Positions 36,811-45,830 of a stretch of DNA of 64,000 bases are shown one piece after another (position 1 is the stretch's first letter; each line of letters starts with the position of its first letter). This DNA comes from Chitinophaga ginsengisegetis. Its GTDB lineage: Bacteria; Bacteroidota; Bacteroidia; Chitinophagales; Chitinophagaceae. Position numbers and translations under genes: made by a program. The stretch spans positions 558,001-622,000 of the forward strand of contig NZ_FUZZ01000004.1 of the NCBI RefSeq assembly GCF_900168065.1, read 5' to 3'. The notes beneath the pieces are model-generated. The model did not search any database. It was not told where the DNA came from and was given only the letters and a program-made list of their open reading frames with translations.

Positions 36811-36906
36811 ATAAATCCTCCTTCAACCTACTGATTATCAGAATAGTAAAAGAATGATTTTTATAAAAAACACCCATTTGCGGAAATACAATTCTTATAT
36901 TAGAGC

Positions 36907-39900
36907 ATGATTTCGAGGTGCTTCCCGTTCTTATGCCTGCTGATCCTCGCTGTTTTTACAAAAAGCAGCGGGCAGGATGTGACATTCAATCACCTTACGG
37001 TAGAAGATGGATTATCGCACAACGCTGTGCTGTCTGTTGTACAGGATGCCCAGGGGTTCATCTGGTATGGTACGCATTATGGCCTTAACCGCTACGATGG
37101 ATACCGTTTCAAAATTTACCGCCAGCAGGCGGACGACAGCACCTCCCTTCCAGGCAATCAGATCATGAGTCTTTACCGCGACCGGAAAAATGTACTCTGG
37201 GTAGGTACGTCTGCAGGCCTGGCTAAGTATGATCCTGAACACGATCGCTTTCAGCGCATCGACCTTGATCCGGGGCGGCAAACAAACATCAATTGTATTT
37301 ATGAAGATAGTAAAGGACGCCGCTGGGTAGGCGCCAACAACGGGCTTTATCTGCAGGATGGCAACCGGAAAGAATTTCTCATTCCCGGTAAAATTGCGGG
37401 GTATGTAGTGCGTTGTGTGTATGAAGACAAGCAAGGTAATATCTGGATCGGCACCAGCAACGGCCTTACAAAAATGAGCGGTCATGATTTCCAGACGTTC
37501 CGCCATGAAGATGGAAACCCTTCCAGTCTTGCTATGAACTTTATCACCGCCATCACTGAAGATGGACTGGGCAGATTATGGGTGGCCACACAAACCGGCG
37601 GTATCAGTATCTATGATCCGGCTACCGGCCGTTTTTCGTTGCTGGCCCAACCTGCCATCATTAATAATATAGTAAGAAGGATACTCCGCGATAAGGCCGG
37701 CAACATGTGGGTAGGCACCCAGGAAGGGCTCAGCATCATTGACCCGGTTAAGATGACCGGCCGGCACTACCAGCAGGACCCCGGCAACAACAATAGCCTC
37801 AGCCAGAATTCCATCCATAGTATGTACCAGGATAGCAACGGTATAATCTGGATGGGCACCTACTTTGGCGGCGTAAACATGGTGCATCCTTATGGTACCT
37901 CGTTTACCGCCTGGCAGCAACATCCCCCGCTCAATGGGATCAGCAACAATGTGATCAGCAGCATGCTGGAAGATACACAACACAATTACTGGATCGGTAC
38001 AGAAGGCGGTGGCCTGAATTATTACAACCGCGCTACCCAACATTTTACCAGCTATAAACATGATGCAAATAATCCTGCCAGCCTCGGGTCCAACCTGGTT
38101 AAAGTAGTATATGAAGATAAAGACCACAACATCTGGGCGGCCACACATGGCGGCGGATTGAACCTGTTGCAGCACGGAGGGTTCAAACGCTTCTTCTACG
38201 ATACCAAAGATCCCGGTACTTTTTCGAGAGAAGTAACCGCCCTATTGGAAGATAGCCGGAACCGGTTCTGGGTGGGCACCAACACCCTGCTGCACCTCCT
38301 CCACCGGAATGGCCATGAGCTGGAGAAACGGGCCGATTCCATTTTAACGGGTATTGCTACGCACCAGTCGATCCGCTATATTATTGAAGATTCACGCCAC
38401 CGCATCCTCATCGGTTCCATCAGTAACCTGTATGTATTTGAAGCAGACACCATGCGGCTTATCCAACCAGGTTATGTGAACTCCATCCAGGAAGACTCAC
38501 AGCACAACATCTGGGTGAGCATGTATTTTGGAGGGCTGATTAAATATGATCCGGAACTGAAAAAGCAAACCCGTTATACCCAAAAAGATGGTTTGCCGAA
38601 CGATAATGTAATTGGCTTACTGGAAGATGATCAGCATCATTTATGGATCAGCACCTATAATGGCCTGGCACGTTTTGATCCTGCCCGCAACTCTTTCCAG
38701 ACCTATACTGTAAGCGATGGTCTTGCAGGAAACGTATTTAATTACAACTCCTTTCTTCGGAACAGCCAGGGCGAATTTCTCTTCGGCGGATATAACGGCA
38801 TCACCAGCTTCTTCCCCAACCAGATCATTACCAATTCGCATCCTTCCGTTATCCGGTTTACGGGCCTGCGGCTGTTCAACAAACCAGTAGGTATCGCGCA
38901 GGACAACGGGCTGCTGGAACAGGACATCAGCTATACCAAAGCACTACGTTTTCATCACGACCAGGAAGTATTCACGCTGGAATTTGCGCTGCTCAACTAT
39001 GTAAAAAGCAGCAAAAACCGTTACGCGTACCGGCTAGAAGGCGCGGACCGCGACTGGATAGAAACCGATAACCCGGCAGTGACGTACACCAACCTCTCTT
39101 CCGGCCACTATACCTTTTGGGTGAAAGGCGCCAACAACGATGGCATCTGGAGTGAGCCGGCAAAGATGGAGATCACCATCCTGCCACCATTCTGGCGAAC
39201 CTGGTGGGCGTATGGCGTTTACGCATTGGGGGTTATATTATTATTCTTCTTCGTGACCCGGTTCTTTTTCCTGTGGGCCTTGCTGCGTAAAGAAGAAGAA
39301 CTGCACCAGGTGAAACTTAACTTCTTCACACATGTTTCCCATGAAATCCGTACCCACCTTACTTTCCTGCTGGTGCCGGTGGAAAAGATGATGGATATGC
39401 TGAAGAAAGATGATCCGCTGCAATCCACCCTGCTGCAGTTACGGAACAATGCCGACCGGCTGCTGAAGCTCGTGAACGAACTGATGGACTTCCGCAAGGC
39501 AGAAACCAATCACCTTAAACTGCATGTACAGGAACTGGACCTGATTCCATTCCTCGATCATATTTACACCAGCTTCCGCGAGCTTTCGCTCGACCGCAAC
39601 ATCAGCATGGTGTTCGGGCATGATATGGAACATGCCTGGGTTTATTTCGACCGGGAACAGCTGGAGAAAGTGTTCTTCAATTTACTCAGCAACGCCTTCA
39701 AGTTCACACCGGACGGAGGTCGCATCCAGTTGCACATTGCCCATTCCCGGCAAAATACGGTGATCACTGTCACGGACAACGGGCGCGGTATTGCACCTGA
39801 ATATCTCGACAAACTGTTCACCAATTTCTTCCAGGTACAGGATCATGGTTTACAAAATACCGGCTACGGCATCGGGCTGGCGTTATCCAAAAATATTGTG

Positions 39901-40878
39901 GAGCAGCACAAAGGAACCCTCACCGTGGAAAGCGAACCTTCTACCCCGGAAAAAGAAGGACGTACCTGTTTTACGGTTTCCCTGCCTACCGGCTCCAAAC
40001 ATTTTGAAGGCACCCAGCACACTGTTGGCGGCATGCCTGCAATGCCCGCTGCACCGGTTAAAGCAACGTCCGCACCGGAAACCACGGATAGTATTATTCC
40101 CGCTACGCCACAACCTTTCACCATTCATATCGTGGAAGATAACCCGGAGCTGCGCACCCTCATCTGCCAGACTTTCCGGGAACAATACCTCGTACTGGAA
40201 AGCGTGAACGGGGCAGATGGATTGGCAACAGCCACCGCGCAAATCCCCGACATCGTGATCAGTGATGTGATGATGCCCGAAATGGATGGCCTGCAGCTTT
40301 GCCAGGCACTTAAAACAGATGAACGTACCAGTCATATTCCCGTAGTATTGCTTACCGCCAAAAGCTCGCAGGCCGATCATGTAAGTGGCCTTGAAACCGG
40401 GGCAGACCTCTATCTCACCAAACCTTTCAGTACCCGGGTACTGGCACTCAACGTCCGCAACCTGATCGCCTCCCGCGAAAAAATGCGCGAACGTTACAGC
40501 CGCCAGCTGCAAACGGAAACGATCATACCGGACGCTTTGCCCAGCAGCCTGGATAATGCCTTCCTCGAAAAAGTGATGGCGCTGGTGGAAGAACATATGG
40601 ACAACCCCGACTTTGGCGTGGACATGCTGGCCCGTAAGGTAGCCATGAGCCAGCCGGTGCTTTATAAAAAGCTGAAGGCCGTTACCAATATGTCGGTAAA
40701 CGACTTTGTAAAATCGCTGCGACTGAAAAAAGCGGCCTCCCTTATACGTACCCGTGAGCATACCATTTACCAGGTGGCGTACATGGTGGGGTACAACGAC
40801 CGGAAATATTTCAGCCGGGAGTTTAAGAAACAGTTTGGCAAAACGCCTTCTGAGTTTGCCGAAGCCCCTGATTTGTGA
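36907..40878 (+). CDS. Hybrid two-component system regulator (HTCS)
   Basis: This 1323-residue one-protein sensor-regulator has a signal peptide (~1-22) and a periplasmic sensor of many Reg_prop propeller repeats (~30-680, e.g. DAQGFIWYGTHYGLNRYDG). A Y_Y_Y domain (~695-760) and one membrane helix (~768-792) follow. The HisKA has phosphoacceptor His812 in SHEIRTHLT, with His817 where Pro is usual. The HATPase has N-box NLLSNAFKFTPDGG, G1 DNGRGIAPEYLD and G2 GYGIGLALSKN. The receiver has acidic residues E1077/D1078 and phosphoacceptor Asp1120 in VISDVMMPEMDG, and an AraC-type HTH ends the protein (~1210-1320). It is divergent from SusC and upstream of PL8. It should sense an oligosaccharide in the periplasm and activate both. 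Confidence 0.95.
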   Translation: MISRCFPFLCLLILAVFTKSSGQDVTFNHLTVEDGLSHNAVLSVVQDAQGFIWYGTHYGLNRYDGYRFKIYRQQADDSTSLPGNQIMSLYRDRKNVLWVGTSAGLAKYDPEHDRFQRIDLDPGRQTNINCIYEDSKGRRWVGANNGLYLQDGNRKEFLIPGKIAGYVVRCVYEDKQGNIWIGTSNGLTKMSGHDFQTFRHEDGNPSSLAMNFITAITEDGLGRLWVATQTGGISIYDPATGRFSLLAQPAIINNIVRRILRDKAGNMWVGTQEGLSIIDPVKMTGRHYQQDPGNNNSLSQNSIHSMYQDSNGIIWMGTYFGGVNMVHPYGTSFTAWQQHPPLNGISNNVISSMLEDTQHNYWIGTEGGGLNYYNRATQHFTSYKHDANNPASLGSNLVKVVYEDKDHNIWAATHGGGLNLLQHGGFKRFFYDTKDPGTFSREVTALLEDSRNRFWVGTNTLLHLLHRNGHELEKRADSILTGIATHQSIRYIIEDSRHRILIGSISNLYVFEADTMRLIQPGYVNSIQEDSQHNIWVSMYFGGLIKYDPELKKQTRYTQKDGLPNDNVIGLLEDDQHHLWISTYNGLARFDPARNSFQTYTVSDGLAGNVFNYNSFLRNSQGEFLFGGYNGITSFFPNQIITNSHPSVIRFTGLRLFNKPVGIAQDNGLLEQDISYTKALRFHHDQEVFTLEFALLNYVKSSKNRYAYRLEGADRDWIETDNPAVTYTNLSSGHYTFWVKGANNDGIWSEPAKMEITILPPFWRTWWAYGVYALGVILLFFFVTRFFFLWALLRKEEELHQVKLNFFTHVSHEIRTHLTFLLVPVEKMMDMLKKDDPLQSTLLQLRNNADRLLKLVNELMDFRKAETNHLKLHVQELDLIPFLDHIYTSFRELSLDRNISMVFGHDMEHAWVYFDREQLEKVFFNLLSNAFKFTPDGGRIQLHIAHSRQNTVITVTDNGRGIAPEYLDKLFTNFFQVQDHGLQNTGYGIGLALSKNIVEQHKGTLTVESEPSTPEKEGRTCFTVSLPTGSKHFEGTQHTVGGMPAMPAAPVKATSAPETTDSIIPATPQPFTIHIVEDNPELRTLICQTFREQYLVLESVNGADGLATATAQIPDIVISDVMMPEMDGLQLCQALKTDERTSHIPVVLLTAKSSQADHVSGLETGADLYLTKPFSTRVLALNVRNLIASREKMRERYSRQLQTETIIPDALPSSLDNAFLEKVMALVEEHMDNPDFGVDMLARKVAMSQPVLYKKLKAVTNMSVNDFVKSLRLKKAASLIRTREHTIYQVAYMVGYNDRKYFSREFKKQFGKTPSEFAEAPDL

Positions 40879-40939
40879 AAATTCCCCCCATTTACTCGGA
40901 AAAATCACCCCACCTAACAGGCGGGGATCAGTAGATTTG
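40878..40939 (+). promoter_or_regulatory. Candidate HTCS-controlled promoter of the PL8 gene
   Basis: AAAATTCCCCCC (40878-40889) overlaps the last base of the HTCS stop codon. A second box, AAAAATCACCCC, ends at 40911. After 20 nt the perfect -7 element TAGATTTG (40932-40939) follows, 16 nt before the ATG at 40956. There is no TTTG at -33, suggesting activator dependence. The two boxes form an imperfect 22-nt direct repeat and match the layout upstream of the SusC operon. Confidence 0.6.
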
Positions 40940-40955
40940 TTGCAAATCCACTGTT

Positions 40956-43844
40956 ATGAAAATCAGCATGCTGCTTATCCTGGGCTTCCTGTGCAATATG
41001 TCCCATGCATGGGGCCAAACGGCGTACACCACTATTATGGACCGTATCCGGGCGGAACTGCTTTCGCAGGCCAGCAACACTACCACGCTGGACAACAACG
41101 TAACCAGCACGCTGGCAACGTTGCAAAGCAACGGCTCGTGGCCGGATGTGAACTATGCCTACAGCGCCACCACCTATACGGCGGATGTACACATCAACCG
41201 GGTAAAAACCTTCGCACAGGCCTATACGAAATCCGCCAGTTCGTATTACCAGAGCGCCACGCTTTTCACCGCCATTGTAAACAGCCTTACTTACTGGAAT
41301 ACCGCCGATCCGCAAAGCTGGAACTGGTACCATAACCAGATCTCCAATCCGCAGCGCATCGGGGAAATCCTGATCCTGTTGGATACGGCGCAGCAAAGCC
41401 TGGGCACTCTCCGCAATGCACTGCTCACGCAGATGAACCGCGGCAACCCTTCCGGTCAAACCGGCGCCAACAAACTGGATGTGGCCACCCACTTCATGTA
41501 CCGCTCCTGCCTCACGGCCAACGACTCCCTCATGCAGTACAGCGTGGACCAGGTATTTTATCCCCTCGTGCTTACCGCCAATGAAGGCATCCAGCATGAC
41601 CTGTCGTACCATCAGCATGGTCCGCAATTGTATTTCTTTGGCTATGGCTCCGTATTCGTGGAAGGCGAAACCAAAGTGGCCTACTATCTCCGTGGCACGC
41701 CCTATGCCCTGTCGGGTTCCCGTTTAGCGGTGTTCAGCGACTTTGTGCGGAACGGTTTCCTCAAAGCCCTGCGGGCGCGCTATATCGATTATGGCACCAA
41801 CGGCCGCAGCATCAGCCGGGAAAATCAATTAGGCGTTGGCGTTACCAGTCACCTGGAGAAACTCAAAGTGCTGGACACCGCGCATGTTACCGAATACAAC
41901 GAAAACATAGCACGACTGAATGGTACACAGGCGCCGGGATACCTCCTGCCCTCCCTGCATAGCCATTTCTGGCGTTCGGACTATACCGTACATCACCGTA
42001 CCGGCTATCTCTTTGGGGTGCATATGACTTCCACCCGCACGGCCAAACAGGAAAACGGCAACGGGGAAAACCTGAAAGGGTATTACCTGTCGGATGGCTC
42101 CACGCATATCGCCGCCAGCGGGAATGAATATTATAACATTCCTGCCGTGTGGGACTGGAGCAGGATCCCCGGCACTACCGTGCCCTACATCACTACCATT
42201 CCGCTGCGTACCGCCTGGGGCGTAAACTTTGGCACTACCGCTTTTGCCGGTGGCGTATCGGATTCCCTGTACGGCGTTTCCGCACTGCAGTTTTCCGATT
42301 ACAATACGCAGGCCCGCAAAGCCTGGTTCTTTTTTGATAACGAAGTAGTGTGTTTGGGCGCCGGTATCAGCTCCACCGCCACGCAGCCCATTAACACCAC
42401 TGTGAACCAGTGCCTGCTGAACGGCGCAGTATCTGCCAATGTAAGCGGCACGGTGAACACCATTGCCAATGGTACTTACAGCTACAACAACACGCTGAAA
42501 TGGATCACGCATAATGGTATCAGCTATTACTTTCCGGCCGGAGGCCAGGTGCAGCTAAGCATGCAATCGCAGTCCGGTACCTGGAGAAGTATTAACAACG
42601 GCGGCAGTACCACTGTACAAAACATGAATGTGTTCCAGCTGTGGTTCAACCACGGCACTGCGCCCACCAATGGCACTTATGCGTATTATGTATTGCCGGG
42701 GCAAAATATGAGCACCTATGATACCACGGCAGTACGCATTGAGCAGAATAACGCGAACATGCAGGTAGTATATCACCGGGGATTAAATATCTGGCAGATG
42801 GTATTTTACCAGGCGGGCACCTTTCATAAAGATTCGCTGACCGTAACCGTCGACCGGCCATGTGCACTGATGCTGCGCAACGCTGGCACTTCCGATGTAA
42901 CGGTATCCGTTGCGGACCCGGCGCAGTCTTCTGCTCCCGTTAACATTCAGCTGAACCTGCCGGGCATTCCGCAAACACGGCAACTGGTTGCCACGCTGCC
43001 CTCCGGTCCTTATGCAGGTTCCTCTGCCACGTATCATGTAAACAGCCAAACGCCTGTTTATGCCGCCTCTGTTATTACAGCTGTTGCGGATGCGTATGTA
43101 AGAGGGGGTTCTACTTATGGTGGAGTGAATTATGGCACAGAGTCGCTTGTACTGAAGCAGGATGCAACGGTGAGCTATACACGGGAAATATTCCTGCGGT
43201 TCAATGTGGGCGCATTGCCTGCGGGTACCAGCCAGGTAAAGCTGCGGATGTATGTGAACTATGCAAACACCAGCATTGCCACCGTGCCCTGGATTGCGCA
43301 ATATGTGAGCAACGACAGCTGGACAGAAACCGGTATCACCTATAACAACATGCCGGCTGCCACCAGCGCAGTGGATACCATCATGGGGCGTACCGCAGGC
43401 AATTACGCTGAATGGGATGTAACGGATATTGCACTCGCGCAGCAGTTGGCCGATGGCATGCTTACTTTAAAACTCGTATCCGGACTGGCAGGCGCCACTA
43501 CCGATGCCATTTTCACCTCCCGCGAGAGCAGCGACAGCACCCGGCGGCCGGTACTGGTTTGCAGCACCGGCAGCATGCTCCGTAAGATGATGCCCGCAAC
43601 GGAGGAAAAAGCAGATGGTGTCAGCATTTATCCCAACCCGGCGGGTGCATTCATTTATGTAAACACTACTGAACGTTGGCTGAGAGCAGAATTACGTGAC
43701 ACCGCCGGTAAAGTGGTAAAAATGGAAAAGCTGGATGGCCGCCAGCAGTTTGATTTCCCGATGAATGATGTGCAGCCGGGGATGTATCTACTGGTACTAA
43801 AAGGAACGGGCAAACAGCTGGTAAAAAAGATCGTGAAGATGTAA
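40956..43844 (+). CDS. Secreted PL8-family polysaccharide lyase with CBM-like and T9SS domains
   Basis: This 962-residue exported lyase has its signal peptide cleaved near HAWGQ. The alpha/alpha toroid domain (~25-380) carries the PL8 catalytic set: Asn172 (TGANKLD), His221 (HQHGPQLY), Tyr230 (FGYGSVF) and Arg284/Arg288 (GRSISRENQ). The 49- and 9-residue spacings agree with characterised chondroitin AC and hyaluronate lyases. Beta-sandwich domains follow (~390-690), then a DNRLRE/CBM96-like module (~705-868) and a T9SS sorting domain (889-962, starting VSIYPNP). It cleaves beta-1,4 bonds next to uronic acids by elimination, so hyaluronan, chondroitin or xanthan are the plausible substrates. 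The absence of a sulfatase argues for an unsulfated one. The GH88 of the same locus would process its products. Confidence 0.92.
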   Translation: MKISMLLILGFLCNMSHAWGQTAYTTIMDRIRAELLSQASNTTTLDNNVTSTLATLQSNGSWPDVNYAYSATTYTADVHINRVKTFAQAYTKSASSYYQSATLFTAIVNSLTYWNTADPQSWNWYHNQISNPQRIGEILILLDTAQQSLGTLRNALLTQMNRGNPSGQTGANKLDVATHFMYRSCLTANDSLMQYSVDQVFYPLVLTANEGIQHDLSYHQHGPQLYFFGYGSVFVEGETKVAYYLRGTPYALSGSRLAVFSDFVRNGFLKALRARYIDYGTNGRSISRENQLGVGVTSHLEKLKVLDTAHVTEYNENIARLNGTQAPGYLLPSLHSHFWRSDYTVHHRTGYLFGVHMTSTRTAKQENGNGENLKGYYLSDGSTHIAASGNEYYNIPAVWDWSRIPGTTVPYITTIPLRTAWGVNFGTTAFAGGVSDSLYGVSALQFSDYNTQARKAWFFFDNEVVCLGAGISSTATQPINTTVNQCLLNGAVSANVSGTVNTIANGTYSYNNTLKWITHNGISYYFPAGGQVQLSMQSQSGTWRSINNGGSTTVQNMNVFQLWFNHGTAPTNGTYAYYVLPGQNMSTYDTTAVRIEQNNANMQVVYHRGLNIWQMVFYQAGTFHKDSLTVTVDRPCALMLRNAGTSDVTVSVADPAQSSAPVNIQLNLPGIPQTRQLVATLPSGPYAGSSATYHVNSQTPVYAASVITAVADAYVRGGSTYGGVNYGTESLVLKQDATVSYTREIFLRFNVGALPAGTSQVKLRMYVNYANTSIATVPWIAQYVSNDSWTETGITYNNMPAATSAVDTIMGRTAGNYAEWDVTDIALAQQLADGMLTLKLVSGLAGATTDAIFTSRESSDSTRRPVLVCSTGSMLRKMMPATEEKADGVSIYPNPAGAFIYVNTTERWLRAELRDTAGKVVKMEKLDGRQQFDFPMNDVQPGMYLLVLKGTGKQLVKKIVKM

Positions 43845-43858
43845 GCCGGAATTTTATT

Positions 43859-44791
43859 TTACAACTGCGCAATTGCACTTTGTATGTACTGGCGCAGTTC
43901 ATCATAGGTTTTTGCGGTGTTTACCTTATCCAGGAACTTTTGTACAATGCCCCCGGTTCTGGTATGGCCGTGTTGTTCCACAAAGGAAAGATATTCGGCC
44001 TCGTTCTCCGGGATCAGTGAACGAAGGTTTTGGTTGTTTTCAAAGGAGGGCGTATTGTCTTCCCCAAACAGGTAATCCTCGCAATAACCGTTATACAGAT
44101 CCCTGGCCGCTTCCAAAAACCTGCTGTCGGGATAAGTTTCCAGGAACTTTTCCCAGTTGAGCGCCCGCTTTCCTACCAGGCTGAATGGGATTACCAATCC
44201 AGCATCAGCGCTGTATAGTACCGTATCTTCATCTGCCCGCAGTTGCAGGTATGCCCTGTAATCGGCGGGCAGGGAAGCTTTGAACAAATTTGTATAGAAT
44301 GTGGGAACCGTACGAAGATCCGTATAGCCCTCACCTATTTCCCAGGGTTCGATGCCCGCGGTGGCCAGTAAATTAATGCGTTGTTGTACATGCGCAGGCG
44401 GTATAATGATACCCTTTGCTTCAGAGTAGTAGTTTACGTATTCATTCAGCCATGCCTGTTCGTTGGCGGTAATAGCTACCAGGGCGGTATCCACATAAAG
44501 CGCCAGGGAATCATAAAGCAAAGCGGCCGCTTCAGCCTTTATCGCCGGCAATTGTTTTTTGATGGCTTCCTTCCTGCTGATAATAGCGGAAATATATGTT
44601 TCTGTAGATGTAGATAAGGTGGGGGTATCAACCTGCCTGGGCGCGGGCGTCGTGGTATCTATACTAACCGCGCTATCAACGGGTTGCTTGCTTTGGGATT
44701 TTTTGCCATCGCCGTTACAGGCGGCCAGCATTATCAGGGGTATACAAAAAACAGGCATCCAGATGCGGCCGTTCCTAAACTTGTGCTTCAT
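43859..44791 (-). CDS. Lipoprotein of unknown function
   Basis: This 310-residue protein has a lipoprotein signal peptide with Cys25 (LIMLAACNGDGKK). A low-complexity linker rich in Ser, Thr, Pro and Asp (~30-60) leads to a mostly helical domain (~65-310) with many acidic residues. I do not recognise the family. It is convergent with the PL8 gene (14 nt between stops) and its strand and spacing do not link it to the lyase operon. A plausible promoter lies upstream (44820-44850). Confidence 0.75.
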   Translation of the reverse strand: MKHKFRNGRIWMPVFCIPLIMLAACNGDGKKSQSKQPVDSAVSIDTTTPAPRQVDTPTLSTSTETYISAIISRKEAIKKQLPAIKAEAAALLYDSLALYVDTALVAITANEQAWLNEYVNYYSEAKGIIIPPAHVQQRINLLATAGIEPWEIGEGYTDLRTVPTFYTNLFKASLPADYRAYLQLRADEDTVLYSADAGLVIPFSLVGKRALNWEKFLETYPDSRFLEAARDLYNGYCEDYLFGEDNTPSFENNQNLRSLIPENEAEYLSFVEQHGHTRTGGIVQKFLDKVNTAKTYDELRQYIQSAIAQL

Positions 44792-44819
44792 AGTGTAGTC
44801 GGAAATTAATTACGAAGAT

Positions 44820-44850
44820 GCAAGATAATTATTGCTGTTCCATCAACAAA
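44820..44850 (-). promoter_or_regulatory. Candidate promoter of the lipoprotein gene
   Basis: On the minus strand TTTG (44847-44850) and TATCTTGC (44820-44827) are 19 nt apart, fitting the -33/-7 spacing, with two mismatches in the -7 element. Initiation would be about 22 nt before the ATG at 44791. Confidence 0.35.
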
Positions 44851-44897
44851 TTTTAATTGAACAACACACCCGTAAAGAGACAAAAAGTAACCGGAAG

Positions 44898-45230
44898 CTA
44901 AACTACATTCTGCATCGCCCATGCTTGTATTTCCACCAGTACCGGTTTCAGTGATGTACCTTTTTCAGTTAGCGAATATTCTACCGTTGGCGGCATGGTT
45001 GCAAAGGCTTTCCGGCTGATGATCTTCCTGTTTTCAAGTTGTTTAAGTTCTTTTACCAGCATTCTTGTATTAATACCCACTACACTTCTTTCTAACTCCT
45101 TAAACCGCATTTTTCCTGCCATCAGGGTATTGATGATACTCATCGTCCACTTTCCTGAGATCAGGTCCATTGCTTCCTGGAAGGGACACGTCTGAGATTT
45201 CTTTATCTTTTTTTCATCTTTCAAAGCCAT
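44898..45230 (-). CDS. HxlR-family winged-helix transcriptional regulator
   Basis: This 110-residue DNA-binding protein of the HxlR/MarR-like family shows the hallmark CPFQEAMDLISGKWT (residues 15-29) and the wing region PPTVEYSLTEKG. Cys15 sits where redox-sensing members such as YodB carry their conserved cysteine, so a thiol-based switch is possible. It is transcribed divergently from the DUF6194 gene across 107 nt that contain two GTTAC and two GTAAC motifs, likely its own operator. Confidence 0.92.
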   Translation of the reverse strand: MALKDEKKIKKSQTCPFQEAMDLISGKWTMSIINTLMAGKMRFKELERSVVGINTRMLVKELKQLENRKIISRKAFATMPPTVEYSLTEKGTSLKPVLVEIQAWAMQNVV

Positions 45231-45239
45231 ACTATACCT

Positions 45240-45312
45240 GTTACTTTACTTTATGTTACTACGTGCCAAAATGGTAACTACTTGTAAATGTAGTGTAACA
45301 TAGTGAAATTTG
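45240..45312. promoter_or_regulatory. HxlR/DUF6194 divergent promoter with GTTAC/GTAAC boxes
   Basis: GTTAC occurs at 45240-45244 and 45255-45259, GTAAC at 45274-45278 and 45295-45299. The middle two form an inverted pair. For DUF6194 (ATG 45338) a promoter is seen as CTTG (45281-45284), 20 nt, GAAATTTG (45305-45312), one mismatch from the -7 consensus. One GTAAC lies in its spacer, a position suited to repression. Confidence 0.5.
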
Positions 45313-45337
45313 CAATGCACAGGAAAACACGTTTATT

Positions 45338-45760
45338 ATGTCGTTACAAGCCATCGAACAATACCTGACGGAACAATTACCCAACGTCACTAATCTTGAT
45401 AGTTTTGGATACCGGTTCTTTTTCTATGGACCGGACCAGGTACTTCCGTTTGTAACCATAGCCTTATCAGATAACGAACACGACAACAAATCGAACCTGA
45501 GCCGTGAAGGCGTATTCCGCGTGAATATTGGTATATCAAAGGCTTCTTACAACCAGCTGTTTACGGCCACACAAAACGACTGGGATTACACGGCATTAAA
45601 CCGTTTCATGCCGCATCCGGATTATGCCGCACAGCACTATATCTGTATCCTCAACCCGGAAGAAGACCTGTTACCCGGAACAATTAAATTTATTGAAGAA
45701 GCCTATCTGATCGCAAAAAACCGTTTCGACAAAAAGCAGTCTGCCAGGAAGGCTGGTTAA
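45338..45760 (+). CDS. DUF6194-family protein
   Basis: This 140-residue soluble protein without export signal matches the DUF6194 family by its overall pattern. Visible segments are RFFFYGPDQVLPFVTIALSD, LSREGVFRVNIGISK and the late MPHPDYAAQHYICILNP. The function of the family is not established. It is divergent from, and probably regulated by, the HxlR gene, since its promoter carries that region's GTAAC/GTTAC boxes. Such genes often accompany stress-type regulators, which here is inference. Confidence 0.8.
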   Translation: MSLQAIEQYLTEQLPNVTNLDSFGYRFFFYGPDQVLPFVTIALSDNEHDNKSNLSREGVFRVNIGISKASYNQLFTATQNDWDYTALNRFMPHPDYAAQHYICILNPEEDLLPGTIKFIEEAYLIAKNRFDKKQSARKAG

Positions 45761-45830
45761 GCAGGTTACAGGAAATTACATTTAATGACTGGTTTTTGTT
45801 ATCTTCATATTACCAGGAAAAAGTAACCTC

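Noticed and set aside
39883..40908. 341-codon minus-strand frame opposite the HTCS gene
   Set aside because: It is the shadow of the receiver and AraC part of the HTCS, with no start context and no recognisable domain.
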